NCBI RefSeq assembly: GCF_051466335.1
Contig: NZ_CP195793.1
Coordinates: 1,674,001 to 1,738,000, forward strand
Direction: 5' to 3'
DNA length: 64,000 nucleotides
From: Planctomicrobium sp051466335
GTDB lineage: Bacteria; Planctomycetota; Planctomycetia; Planctomycetales; Planctomycetaceae
The translations under genes and the position numbers were made by a program. Shown piece by piece: positions 43,336 through 52,770 of the stretch; position 1 is the first letter of the stretch; each line of letters opens with the position of its first letter. The notes beneath the pieces were generated by a model that had not been told where the DNA came from, made no database searches, and saw nothing but the letters and a program-made list of their open reading frames with translations.

Positions 43336-44139
43336 TTACTGTGGCAGAACTTCGAGTGTGGCGATGTAGCGCAGTGAACGCTGGGTTGCTTGTGGAACGG
43401 AGACCTTCTTGTCGGTTGAAGTCGCTTCCATCCAGTACATGCCAGCTTCTGGCCAGGTGACGGTGAAGACGCCGTCGCTGTCTGTGGTTGCCTTGATCTC
43501 GCTTTGATCGTTGCGGTAACGGGTTCCACCCTGGATCAGCGTCACTTCCAGACCTGAAGCGGGGGCACCGTCGATCAGCAAGCGGAACTTGCTTTCCTCA
43601 CCGGCAAACAGATCATTCGGGTGAGTGATTGGAGAGAGTGTGATCCCAGCGACTTCCTTGCTGGGAAGATCAGATGGTTTGCCGAAAGTGACGAAAGACT
43701 CGCAGCGGCCAACTGATTCTGAAACGCGGAGATTCTGAGCATCTGCAGGGACCTGCTTTGCGAAATCTTCAGCGTTTCCACGGAATCGCATCGGTTCGCC
43801 ATCTTCAACCCAGCTCGCCATCAGACCGCCGGATGGAAGAGTGATTTGGTAAGTTCCTTTTTCCTGCAACGGGAAGTCGAAAACGCTTCTGTAATTTCCG
43901 GAAGCTTGGTTGATTGTTTCGACCTTCTCCCCGCTCGGGCTGGTGACAACAACGTTCTGAATGTTCAGTGGACGATGGTCAAAGTAAAACAGGTCGTTTG
44001 AAACGGCCCCGTCAACGGTAATAAAAGCGTTTTCTCCGGAGACGACTGTTTTGGAGGGGAGCAGCCAGAGCTTGTGAGCGCTGGCTGTCAGCGGAAATGC
44101 GAGAACCAGAGCTACCGTTGCCAGAAAAATACGTGGCAT
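43336..44139 (-). CDS. DUF4198 family exported protein
   Basis: 267 residues. Signal peptide RIFLATVALVLAFPLTASAHK with HKLWLLPSK immediately after, as typical of DUF4198, where the mature N-terminus carries His. The chain is beta-rich with VTSPSGEKVETI, LLIDGAPASGLEVTLIQGG and GVFTVTWPEAGMYWMEA. DUF4198 proteins occur with PepSY and DUF2271 proteins near metal-uptake receptors. The ATG has AGGAGAGA 5 bases upstream. Last gene of the three-gene iron-type operon. Confidence 0.88.
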   Translation of the reverse strand: MPRIFLATVALVLAFPLTASAHKLWLLPSKTVVSGENAFITVDGAVSNDLFYFDHRPLNIQNVVVTSPSGEKVETINQASGNYRSVFDFPLQEKGTYQITLPSGGLMASWVEDGEPMRFRGNAEDFAKQVPADAQNLRVSESVGRCESFVTFGKPSDLPSKEVAGITLSPITHPNDLFAGEESKFRLLIDGAPASGLEVTLIQGGTRYRNDQSEIKATTDSDGVFTVTWPEAGMYWMEATSTDKKVSVPQATQRSLRYIATLEVLPQ

Positions 44140-44211
44140 TGAATCTCTCCTGAAGAGTTTTCTGTGAGTCTGTTGAATGGCGATTGCAGGGGATAACGCA
44201 AGCGTCTGATG

Positions 44212-44757
44212 TTATGGTTTGAGAATCAGTTTGACTTTGCCGATTTCTTTGGTCCCTTGGGCTTCCTGGCTGGACTCTTTTTCACTTGGCCATGAGAAGG
44301 GGATTTCGACGATCTCGCGACCACCAACTTCCCGAACACCTTCCACCATGAGCCTGTATTTTCCGGGAGTCAGTTTCGAAAGTTTCTTTTGGTCAAATGT
44401 CAGGGTGTGGTCGCCCGCTGGTCGTGTGGCACTTGTGACGCCATCGATTGGAAATTCGAGGTCGCGACCCGATCGGCGCCACCACTGACGCAGGTCTGGA
44501 AGCCATTTCTCTCCTGCTCCCTCAGCGTTAGGACGTTGCTGGTACCAGACTGCGAGATTGACAACCGCTTCCTGCTTTTCGTTCTGAATCCAGATTGCAA
44601 CATAGGGGCGGTGGTATTCCGAGACATTCAGTCGAGGAACCTCCACTGTCACTTCCATTTGAGCCGATTTCATTTCCAATTCGTCTGCAGCGAAGACAGT
44701 CGCAGGAATCAACAGCCCAAGGAGTGCTAGCGTTTTGAGAGCTTTGAGTGACATCAT
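44212..44757 (-). CDS. DUF2271 family exported protein
   Basis: 181 residues. Signal peptide LKALKTLALLGLLIPATVFA. DUF2271 features: RPYVAIWIQNEKQEAVVNLAVW, EKWLPDLRQWWRRSG, GVTSATRPAGDHTLTFD and GKYRLMVEGVREVGGREI. A periplasmic partner of PepSY-type proteins, usually beside DUF4198 genes in iron-responsive clusters. It lies 73 bases after the PepSY gene and 72 before DUF4198. Confidence 0.88.
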   Translation of the reverse strand: MMSLKALKTLALLGLLIPATVFAADELEMKSAQMEVTVEVPRLNVSEYHRPYVAIWIQNEKQEAVVNLAVWYQQRPNAEGAGEKWLPDLRQWWRRSGRDLEFPIDGVTSATRPAGDHTLTFDQKKLSKLTPGKYRLMVEGVREVGGREIVEIPFSWPSEKESSQEAQGTKEIGKVKLILKP

Positions 44758-44830
44758 TCAGTCAGACCCTTTGAGAGTGAACTCGATAAAAGCAGTGAAA
44801 AGGAGAATGATCGATTTCCCAGCCTGTCGG

Positions 44831-45484
44831 CTACGGGAAGTGGCTCATGATCGTTGCTAACACAAACGGAATGAGCAGTCCCAATCCCACAACTGGCCAC
44901 GTCATCTTTCGATGCTTGGCGTGGAAGTACAGCAAGTAGAGGCCCGTCAAGCAGAAGATGAGAGTGCCAATCGAGAAAATGTCGATGAACCACTTCCAGA
45001 GAGGGCCTGTATTGCGACCTTTGTGAAGATCGTTGAAATACGCGATCCACCCCCGATTGGTGTTTTCGAATTCCGTGTCACCTGAAACCCGGTCAATCAC
45101 CAACCATGAATCTGCTCCAGCGGTGGGCATTGACAGATAAATTTCGTCGTCTGACCACTCAGCCAATCGCTTTCCAATGGGATGGGCAAGTTCCTGGGAG
45201 AGCCAGTTCGCGACTGAATCGGGGAGCGGGGCATTCTCGAGGTCAGTCTGAAGCGATAGTTCCGCTAATTGTTGCTCAGGAAGCTGGACGGTCTTCTTGG
45301 TGATGACAGGAGACGTTTCAATCTCGCTGGCATGGTTGAGTGTGATTCCGGTGATGGCAAACATCACCATACCAACCAGACAGATGGCAGAACTGATCCA
45401 GTGCCATTGAATCATCGTCCTCAGCCAGTACCCACGCTTGCTCTTAGCCTTTGATTTTGGCCGGTGTTTCTTGGGCTGGGACAT
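44831..45484 (-). CDS. PepSY-associated membrane protein
   Basis: 217 residues. A Lys/Arg-rich cytoplasmic N-terminus, a first membrane segment (ISSAICLVGMVMFAITGITLNH, shown here in full), a periplasmic PepSY-like part (AYFNDLHKGRNTGPLWKWFIDIF region), and two C-terminal membrane segments (GTLIFCLTGLYLLYF and PVVGLGLLIPFVLATIM). PepSY-TM proteins take part in ferric-siderophore reduction or iron uptake. First gene of the operon, behind the Fur-like promoter at 45624-45652. No TonB-dependent receptor is next to it. Confidence 0.88.
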   Translation of the reverse strand: MSQPKKHRPKSKAKSKRGYWLRTMIQWHWISSAICLVGMVMFAITGITLNHASEIETSPVITKKTVQLPEQQLAELSLQTDLENAPLPDSVANWLSQELAHPIGKRLAEWSDDEIYLSMPTAGADSWLVIDRVSGDTEFENTNRGWIAYFNDLHKGRNTGPLWKWFIDIFSIGTLIFCLTGLYLLYFHAKHRKMTWPVVGLGLLIPFVLATIMSHFP

Positions 45485-45623
45485 CGTCGAGGTTTCTAGG
45501 CTGCGGTGTCACTCAGACAATACTGACTGATCCGAAAATCTGGCAGGTTGCACGACTTCGTGCGTTGCGGGGGCACCGTCACACACCCAAAACAGAGTTG
45601 GGTGAATCAACATGTCATGTTTT

Positions 45624-45652
45624 CTTAAGTTGAAACTGAGATTCAGTGTCAA
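45624..45652 (-). promoter_or_regulatory. promoter with Fur-like operator before the PepSY-DUF2271-DUF4198 operon
   Basis: Minus strand: TTGACA (45647-45652), 17-base spacer, CTTAAG (45624-45629). The spacer contains an imperfect palindrome whose core on the plus strand is TGAAACTGAGATTCA (45631-45645), 12 of 15 bases identical to the operator at 32594-32608. A start near 45617 leaves about 130 bases of 5' UTR. Confidence 0.6.
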
Positions 45653-45869
45653 GTTGTCGCCTAATGGTCGGGGATTCCTCGTGAGAAGTCAAGCCTTCGA
45701 GAAGTTCTGATGCGATTAACCCCTCTCTCAAGAGTGTGTGGCGCCGGGTGGTGGCAAAAACTCTCGCAAACGCAGCGTTTATCGCCGACGGAACGCCACA
45801 CTCTCGTGAGAGATGATGCAGAGAAAGGCGACGGCAACTTTTCGGACCAACGCGGCGTCGGTTCCAGTC

Positions 45870-45909
45870 ACAAAGAAAAAGCCACGCTTCAGTGGATGAA
45901 GCGTGGCTT
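45870..45909 (-). terminator. intrinsic terminator of purA
   Basis: Perfect 13-bp stem AAGCCACGCTTCA (45879-45891) / TGAAGCGTGGCTT (45897-45909) with a 5-nt loop. TTTTTCTTTG follows on the minus strand. It lies 35 bases past the purA stop. Confidence 0.88.
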
Positions 45910-45943
45910 GAGGATCAATTCAATTCGCGTTGTTGAAACTCGA

Positions 45944-47221
45944 TTAGAGGATCACGGTCTGTTCGCGGTCTGGACCGATCGAGATGAATCCGACTGGAGA
46001 TTCCAGCAGTTCGGAAATCGTGTCGATGTACTCGCGGGCCTCTTTCGGGAAGTCCTCGAGTTTTCGAATTCCCGTGATGTCCTTCTTCCAGCCTTTGACT
46101 GTGCGATAAATCGGCTTGGCCGCCGCGAGATCGTCGATGTGGCTTGGGAAATTGGTCGTTCGTTCGCCATTGATTTCGTAGGCTTCGCAGATCTGGAGTT
46201 CATCCAGCTTGCTGAGCACATCCAGCAGCATGACTGCGATGCAGTCGATCCCGGAGATGCGAGCGCCGTGGCCGGTTGCCACTGCATCGAACCAACCGCA
46301 GCGACGAGGACGCCCGGTGACTGTGCCGAATTCATTTCCTTCCTTGCGGATGTGGTCACCGATTTCATTGACCAACTCTGTGGGGCATGGACCTCCACCA
46401 ACGCGGGTGGTGTACGCTTTCACGACCCCGATCATGCGGTCGATTCTGCGTGCGGGGACGCCGCTTCCAACAGAAATTCCAACGCCGGAGCTATTGGAAG
46501 ATGTGACGTATGGGAATGTCCCGTGGTCGACGTCGAGAAGGCTTCCCTGTGCTCCTTCGAACAGCAGGTTCTTCTTCTCTTTGAGCACTTGGTGCAGGTA
46601 AGCGGTCGTGTCGATGACAGTTCCTTTGAACTGTTCCGCAAGCTGCATGTATTCGTCGTAGATTTCATCCACGCTTGGAATTTCCGCGGATGGATCGAGT
46701 GCCTGGATGATCAGCTTCTTCTGCGGGACGACTTCTTCGAGTCGTTGGCGGAAGAACTCTGGTCGATACAGATCGCCCATGCGAATTGCGTGAGTTCGGC
46801 CGGTTTTGTCCCGGTAAGCGGTTCCGATGCCGCGCCCTGTGGTACCGATCGCGTTTTTGCCGCGAGCTTTTTCCAGACCTGCTTCTTCAATGATGTGATA
46901 GGGGAAGATCACGTGGGCGCGGTCGCTGATCAGGAGGTTGTCCCCAGCGACACCCTGTTCGCGGATGGTTGCCAGTTCTTTGAGGAGCGCCTTGGGGTTG
47001 ATGACAACCCCGTTCCCGATGACGGAAGTCACACCTGGTCGGAGAATACCAGCTGGGAGAAGCGAGAGTTTATAGGTTTTGCCGTCGAATTTAACGGTAT
47101 GGCCAGCATTATTGCCGCCCAGATAGCGACAGACCACTTCGTGTTGATCGGTCAAAAGATCGACGATTTTTCCTTTGGCCTCATCACCCCACTGTAGGCC
47201 CACCACCGCCGTTACCGACAT
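45944..47221 (-). CDS. purA: adenylosuccinate synthetase
   Basis: 425 residues, the standard length. It uses GTP to join IMP and aspartate in AMP synthesis. Motifs: GLQWGDEAKGKIVDLL (GTP P-loop and the catalytic Asp), NNAGHTVKFDG with the catalytic His, IGTTGRGIGTAYRDK, LFEGAQGSLLDVDHGTFPYVTSSN (in part), RRCGWFDAV near the C-terminus. The start MSVTAVVGLQWGDE at 47221 is clearer than the longer frame to 47245. Monocistronic with a strong terminator. Confidence 0.97.
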   Translation of the reverse strand: MSVTAVVGLQWGDEAKGKIVDLLTDQHEVVCRYLGGNNAGHTVKFDGKTYKLSLLPAGILRPGVTSVIGNGVVINPKALLKELATIREQGVAGDNLLISDRAHVIFPYHIIEEAGLEKARGKNAIGTTGRGIGTAYRDKTGRTHAIRMGDLYRPEFFRQRLEEVVPQKKLIIQALDPSAEIPSVDEIYDEYMQLAEQFKGTVIDTTAYLHQVLKEKKNLLFEGAQGSLLDVDHGTFPYVTSSNSSGVGISVGSGVPARRIDRMIGVVKAYTTRVGGGPCPTELVNEIGDHIRKEGNEFGTVTGRPRRCGWFDAVATGHGARISGIDCIAVMLLDVLSKLDELQICEAYEINGERTTNFPSHIDDLAAAKPIYRTVKGWKKDITGIRKLEDFPKEAREYIDTISELLESPVGFISIGPDREQTVIL

Positions 47222-47572
47222 CGCAAATTCCCGAACTCGTAGCAAAAACGATCATCCGCCTCACTGTTATCCGCGCAGGCGCAGACCGGAGGTACGGGGT
47301 CCGAGTGTAGCAGCAGGTCGGACTAATGTAGAGCGCCGCTGGGAATTTGCCGGAAATCGCTGATATTCGGTTGTTCCAGGGAGGCTGTTGAGTTCTGGAT
47401 TCGCTGGAAGTGGAAATGCTGTTTGTGGTTGCGAATTGATGCCGGAGGCGGCGACGTCGAAAATCTATGGGATTTGGAGAAGCCTGTTCCAGAATCTGCG
47501 AGACTTAAATCCCGGGAAGAGGTTACAATTCACGAACCCATTTTTTTAATGCTTTCAGGTGGACGGTTGCCG

Positions 47573-48634
47573 ATGCAGTTTTCTGATCGCCATTTTCGCA
47601 GCGGTTTTCGCCGAATTTCTCTGTTTTTGGGCCTGATGGGGGCGTTTTCCGGCATCGCTCTCGTGTCGCAATATGCTTTTTCACAAGAAGATGCGTCGAG
47701 TGCGCCTTCTACTCCATCTGAGATAAGCCAGCTCCCGGAAGTTTTTACCCGAGCGGTGCCAGCATCGCTGGATGAGCTTCGCGCGATTCAGGCTCATGTG
47801 ACAAAACTGGTGCCAGGCCTCAAGGAATGCACCGTTAATGTGAGAATAGGCAATTCCCAAGGGACCGGTGTGATCGTCACAGGAGATGGGCTCATTCTTT
47901 CAGCGGCTCACGTGACCGGAACCCCCGGCAGCCACGTTGTCATCTTGATGGACGATGGAAGCACGGTCGAAGGGGTGACGTTAGGGCGGAACACAACTTT
48001 GGATGCCTCGATGGTGAAAATTACCTCTGTTGAGCGAACGGACTGGCCGCACCGTCCTCTCGCTACGGAAACTGTCGTCCCCGGAAACTGGTGTCTCACG
48101 CTGGGGCATCCCGGAGGCTATCGCAAAGAACGAGGTCTGGTTCTCCGACTCGGGCGAATCATCGAGCGAAATTCTTGGGTATTGCGGTCCGATTGTGAAC
48201 TTGTTGGGGGCGATTCTGGTGGACCACTCTTCGATATGCGAGGTGAAGTGATTGGCATCAACACGCGAATTGGAGAGAGCACAACTGTCAATTTTCATGT
48301 TCCCGGTACAGCGTTTCAGCGAGATTGGGATCGATTGGTCGCTGGCGAGGACTTTAAAACGCACAGCGGAGCGTATCTCGGGGTCGGAGGGCAGGCTGCG
48401 GAAGGTAATGGGTTCTTGATCGAGATTGTAGAGCCCGATTCTCCCGCTGATCGACAAGGATTGAAAGTTGGGGATGTCATTAAAACCTTCCAGGGGCAGG
48501 AGGTTCCCAACATCGATCGTTTAATCGAACTGGTTGGAGAAGAAACTCCGGGGCGCACCGTGCGCTTGTCGATTCTTCGTGGTGAGGAAACGAAGACAGT
48601 TTCCGTTCGACTGGCGATGCGTTGGAATCGCTAG
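47573..48634 (+). CDS. HtrA/DegP-like (S1C) serine protease with one PDZ domain
   Basis: About 353 residues from ATG 47573, which has AGGTGG about 10 bases upstream; ATG 47549 lacks one. A signal or anchor segment covers residues 15-38 (ISLFLGLMGAFSGIALVSQYAFS). The trypsin-like triad is H113 (SAAHVTG), D144 (TTLDASMVK) and S215 (GGDSGGPLF). The PDZ domain spans about 265-350 (FLIEIVEPDSPADRQGLKVGD). The protease domain is shorter than DegP and has only one PDZ. A periplasmic quality-control protease is likely. Confidence 0.93.
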   Translation: MQFSDRHFRSGFRRISLFLGLMGAFSGIALVSQYAFSQEDASSAPSTPSEISQLPEVFTRAVPASLDELRAIQAHVTKLVPGLKECTVNVRIGNSQGTGVIVTGDGLILSAAHVTGTPGSHVVILMDDGSTVEGVTLGRNTTLDASMVKITSVERTDWPHRPLATETVVPGNWCLTLGHPGGYRKERGLVLRLGRIIERNSWVLRSDCELVGGDSGGPLFDMRGEVIGINTRIGESTTVNFHVPGTAFQRDWDRLVAGEDFKTHSGAYLGVGGQAAEGNGFLIEIVEPDSPADRQGLKVGDVIKTFQGQEVPNIDRLIELVGEETPGRTVRLSILRGEETKTVSVRLAMRWNR

Positions 48635-48927
48635 GATAACATTTCCCCAGTGACCAGGTGGTGCGCGAACTAATTCCTGCAGTGCTCGTCTCTTCTCTAG
48701 AGAGAGATGGAATCAGGATGATTGGCGCAATCGTCTTCCAGCTCATGGAGCTCAGCGTTCTCAGAACTGGTATCCATTTCGAGGATCAGCCGGAATTGCT
48801 AGCTTCTGTTGGTGTTAGGGAAGAGGATGTGGCAAGTCTGAGTTTGCGTATTTGATGTTCGGTTTGTCGCTGGGAGAGTCGTTTTCTCCACGAATCAAGC
48901 TGAGCGTGTAGATCTGGTAATCCAATT

Positions 48928-51900
48928 ATGAATTCAACTGAAGTCCAGCTGCGGGAGATTCTGTCCCAACGTATTTTACTTCTGGATGGCGCCATGGGAT
49001 CGATGATTCATGGCTACAATCCCACTGAAGCAGACTATCGAGGCTCGCTGTTCGCAAATCACCACATCGATTTGAAGAATGCGAGCGACGTGCTTTCGCT
49101 CACACAGCCCAAGATCATTCAAGAGATCCACGCCAAATATCTTGAAGCGGGTTCGGACATTATTGAAACGAACACGTTCGGCGCCACGTCCTTGATGCTC
49201 GAGGAATTTTCACTCGCAGAGTACACACGCGAGATGAATGTGAAATCCGTCGAGCTCGCCAAAGAGGTGGCTGATAAATTCACGAAGAAAGATCCTTCGA
49301 AGCCAAGGTTCGTTGCTGGAAGTATTGGACCAACAAAGTTTCAGTTGTCGTTCAATGCGGATCAGCCCGGCTTCCGCCCGGTCACTTTCGATCAAATGGC
49401 GGAATCTTATGCGGAGCAGGTCCGAGCCATGTTGGATGCCGGAGTTGATCTGCTGCTGCCTGAGACATCGTTCGATACGTTGAACATGAAGGCCTGCCTC
49501 TTCGCTATCGAGCAGGTCTTCAATGAACGACAGACGACTGTACCGGTCATCTGCTCAGGGACGATCTTTACCGGTGGCGTGACGCTGACTGGACAGACGC
49601 TGGAAGCCTTTCTTACATCGGTCGAGCACTTCCCGCTATTCGCTGTGGGGTTGAACTGTGCGCTCGGTCCCAAAGAAATGCGAAATTACCTTCAAACGGT
49701 GAGTGAGCGAGCAGACTGCTATGTCAGTTGCTATCCGAATGCAGGGATGCCTGACGGAATGGGAGGGTTCAATTCGACTCCCGACGAGTTTGGCAAAGTC
49801 ATTCACGGGTTTGCGAAAGAAGGCTGGCTCAACATCGTTGGCGGATGCTGCGGCACAAATCCGGATTTCATTCGCAAGGCGGCCGAAGCCACTGCCGGTC
49901 TGAAGCCTCGACAGCAAACAAAGCGGTCCCGGAACTCCACATATAGCGGTGCAAAGCTGTTCGAACTTCGTCCGGACGCCAACTTCATGATGATTGGAGA
50001 GCGAACCAACGTGACCGGATCACGAAAGTTTGCTCGCCTGATTAAGGAGAAAAAGTACGAAGATGCTTTGGAAATCGCCATTTCCCAGGTAGACGGCGGG
50101 GCGAACGTCATCGACGTCAATATGGACGAAGGAATGTTGGACAGCAAGTTGGAGATGGTTCACTTCCTGAACCTTCTTGCTGACGAACCGAATGTCAACT
50201 CCGTCCCGGTGATGGTCGATAGTTCCAAATTCGACGTCATCGAAGCCGGGCTGAAATGTCTCAGCGGGAAGGGAATCGTCAACTCGATCAGCCTCAAGGA
50301 AGGTGAAGAAGCCTTCCTGCGTCATGCCCGACTCGTTCGTCAGTACGGCGCAGCAGTGGTCGTCATGGCCTTCGACGAAGAAGGACAGGCTGTCTTGGCC
50401 GACGACAAAGTTCGCATTTGCAAGCGAGCATTTAAACTGCTGACTGAAGAAGTTGGGTTTCCAGCTGAAGACATCATCTTCGACCCCAATATTCTGACCG
50501 TCGCAACAGGAATGGAAGAGCACAACAACTACGCTGTTGAGTTCTTCGACGCCGTTCGAAGAATCAAGGCGGAGTGTCCCGGCGCACGGACTTCAGGAGG
50601 AGTCAGTAACGTTTCCTTCTCGTTCCGCGGGAATGATGTTGTCCGTGAAGCGATGAACGCCTGCTTCCTGTACCACGCAATCGCCGCTGGTCTGGATATG
50701 GGAATTGTGAATGCCGGGCAGCTAGAGGTATACGACGAAGTCGAGCCGACTTTGCGAAAGTACATTGAAGACGTGCTGCTGAACCGCGATCCAGACGCGA
50801 CCGATCGGCTCATTACGTACGCTGAGGAGATCAAAAATCGAGCCATCTCGGGCGGCGGGGACGTAGCAGATTCCACAGTAGCAGCGTGGCGCAACGAGAG
50901 TGTTGAAGAACGCCTGAGCCATTCTTTGCTCAAGGGGATTACTGAGTTTATTGAAGTGGATACCGAAGAGGCTCGCGTGAAATACGGGCGGCCCCTGAAT
51001 GTGATCCAAGGTCCACTGATGGACGGCATGAAAATCGTCGGTGAGTTATTCGGCGCCGGGAAGATGTTCCTGCCGCAAGTGGTGAAGTCTGCCCGCGTGA
51101 TGAAGAAGGCGGTTGCCTATCTGGAACCGTTCATGGAGGCAGAACGACTCGCTTCGGGTGAGCAAGCCTCTGTCAAGAGCACACGCGGAACGATCGTTCT
51201 GGCGACAGTCAAAGGTGACGTTCACGACATTGGGAAGAACATTGTCGGTGTCGTGTTGCGGTGTAATAACTTTGAGGTGATCGATCTGGGGGTGATGGTC
51301 TCCTGTGAGAACATTCTCAAGGCAGCCACAGAGCACAATGCCGATTTGATTGGTCTGTCGGGGCTGATTACCCCGTCTCTTGAAGAAATGATTTTCGTCG
51401 CGAAGGAAATGAGTCGCGAAGGTTTTCAGGTTCCGTTGTTGATCGGCGGAGCAACGACCAGTGCTCGACACACAGCGGTGAAGATCGCTCCACATTACAG
51501 CGAGCCGACGATTCATGTTATTGACGCATCGTTGACTGTTCCAGCAGTTGAGTCGCTCCTCGATCCTGATTCTAAACCTGCTTATGTTGAGAAAATTCGT
51601 ACTCAACAGGACGGTGAACGCGAACGGTTTGCAGGACGCCAGGCCAGAGAACTGGTCACATTCGCTCAGGCCTGTGAGAGACGTTTTCAGACGGATTGGA
51701 CGACGCTCGACTTGCCAAAAGTGAAGGGGATCGGGACGAAGACTCTCAGCAACTTCCCGATTGAAAAACTGATTCCATATATCGATTGGTCGCCGTTCTT
51801 CATGACCTGGGAACTCCGAGGGAAGTATCCGAAGATCTTTGATGATGCGGAAGTCGGGGTGGAAGCGAAGAAATTGTTTGACGATGCTCAGGTCATTCTG

Positions 51901-52626
51901 AAGCAATGTCTTCGCGATCAAACGCTGGTCGCCAACGGGGTCTATGGCTTCTGGCCGGCGAATTCGGACGGGGAAGACATCATCGTCTGGGAAGATGAAA
52001 GTCGTCAAAAAGAAGTGGCCCGGTTCCCAATGCTGCGACAGCAATGGGAACGAGTTGGACAGAAGGATTTCCGTTCTCTGGCAGACTACATCGCCCCTTT
52101 GGATTCCGGTCGCATTGATTCGATTGGTGCGTTCGCTGTTTCGACGGGCTTTGGATGCGATGAGCTGGCAGCGAAGTTTGAAGCAGAGCATGATGAATAT
52201 AATTCCATCATGGTGAAGTCAGTCGCGGATCGACTCGCGGAGGCGTTCGCAGAATATCTGCATGCATTCGTGCGACAGGAAGTCTGGAACTACGAAAAAA
52301 CTGATGAGTTGTCTGCAGAAGAATTGATTTCCGAAAAGTATCGCGGGATTCGTCCAGCGTTCGGGTATCCAGCTTGTCCAGACCATCTCCCGAAGAGGGA
52401 CCTGTTCAAACTGCTGAATGCCACCGAACTAACGGGGATCAAGTTGACCGACTCATTGGCGATGTGGCCGGCAGCGTCTGTGAGTGGGTTATACTTCTCT
52501 CATCCGCAGTCTCGTTACTTCAGTGTTGATCGGTTGACTAAGGACCAAGTCGAAGATTACGCAGCACGTATGAAGCTCAGCGTGCCCGAAATTGAACGCT
52601 GGTTAGCCCCGAACTTAGGGTACTAA
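48928..52626 (+). CDS. metH: cobalamin-dependent methionine synthase
   Basis: 1232 residues, matching the E. coli enzyme (1227), with all modules: homocysteine domain (GLNCALGP and GGCCGTNP zinc Cys), pterin domain (GERTNVTGSRKFARLI, NVIDVNMDEGMLD), cobalamin cap and binding domains (GDVHDIGKN with the cobalt-ligand His at 766, GLSGLITPSLEEM, IGGATTSARHTAVKI) and the SAM-binding activation domain (YRGIRPAFGYPACPDH, SRYFSVDRLTKDQ). It transfers the methyl group of methyltetrahydrofolate to homocysteine. The 290 bases upstream (48635-48927) show no B12 or SAM riboswitch that I can recognise. Confidence 0.97.
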   Translation: MNSTEVQLREILSQRILLLDGAMGSMIHGYNPTEADYRGSLFANHHIDLKNASDVLSLTQPKIIQEIHAKYLEAGSDIIETNTFGATSLMLEEFSLAEYTREMNVKSVELAKEVADKFTKKDPSKPRFVAGSIGPTKFQLSFNADQPGFRPVTFDQMAESYAEQVRAMLDAGVDLLLPETSFDTLNMKACLFAIEQVFNERQTTVPVICSGTIFTGGVTLTGQTLEAFLTSVEHFPLFAVGLNCALGPKEMRNYLQTVSERADCYVSCYPNAGMPDGMGGFNSTPDEFGKVIHGFAKEGWLNIVGGCCGTNPDFIRKAAEATAGLKPRQQTKRSRNSTYSGAKLFELRPDANFMMIGERTNVTGSRKFARLIKEKKYEDALEIAISQVDGGANVIDVNMDEGMLDSKLEMVHFLNLLADEPNVNSVPVMVDSSKFDVIEAGLKCLSGKGIVNSISLKEGEEAFLRHARLVRQYGAAVVVMAFDEEGQAVLADDKVRICKRAFKLLTEEVGFPAEDIIFDPNILTVATGMEEHNNYAVEFFDAVRRIKAECPGARTSGGVSNVSFSFRGNDVVREAMNACFLYHAIAAGLDMGIVNAGQLEVYDEVEPTLRKYIEDVLLNRDPDATDRLITYAEEIKNRAISGGGDVADSTVAAWRNESVEERLSHSLLKGITEFIEVDTEEARVKYGRPLNVIQGPLMDGMKIVGELFGAGKMFLPQVVKSARVMKKAVAYLEPFMEAERLASGEQASVKSTRGTIVLATVKGDVHDIGKNIVGVVLRCNNFEVIDLGVMVSCENILKAATEHNADLIGLSGLITPSLEEMIFVAKEMSREGFQVPLLIGGATTSARHTAVKIAPHYSEPTIHVIDASLTVPAVESLLDPDSKPAYVEKIRTQQDGERERFAGRQARELVTFAQACERRFQTDWTTLDLPKVKGIGTKTLSNFPIEKLIPYIDWSPFFMTWELRGKYPKIFDDAEVGVEAKKLFDDAQVILKQCLRDQTLVANGVYGFWPANSDGEDIIVWEDESRQKEVARFPMLRQQWERVGQKDFRSLADYIAPLDSGRIDSIGAFAVSTGFGCDELAAKFEAEHDEYNSIMVKSVADRLAEAFAEYLHAFVRQEVWNYEKTDELSAEELISEKYRGIRPAFGYPACPDHLPKRDLFKLLNATELTGIKLTDSLAMWPAASVSGLYFSHPQSRYFSVDRLTKDQVEDYAARMKLSVPEIERWLAPNLGY

Positions 52627-52729
52627 AGTCATTTTATAAAAATGAGCTTAATAAAATCGTCGCGATCGCTAATGAGATAGAAGAGTGCTCTTTAGTCGCG
52701 GCTGATTGAGGTTCATGCTTCTTACTTGT

Positions 52730-52770
52730 AACACCCCGCTGGACATTGTTCAGCGGGGTGTTTCGCTTTC
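52730..52770 (+). terminator. intrinsic terminator of metH
   Basis: Perfect 11-bp stem ACACCCCGCTG (52731-52741) / CAGCGGGGTGT (52751-52761) with a 9-nt loop, followed by TTCGCTTTC. It lies about 105 bases past the metH stop. Confidence 0.78.

Noticed and set aside
45710..47197. 495-codon frame on the plus strand opposite purA
   Set aside because: It is the reverse frame of a clear PurA enzyme; its translation has no family features and the purA motifs account for the sequence.
48635..48927. possible B12 or SAM riboswitch before metH
   Set aside because: I searched by eye for the B12 box and SAM-aptamer cores and saw none; only a short TCTCTAGAGA palindrome is present.
51046..52191. 381-codon frame on the minus strand inside metH
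   Set aside because: It lies fully opposite the conserved cobalamin and activation domains of MetH and has no recognisable domain.
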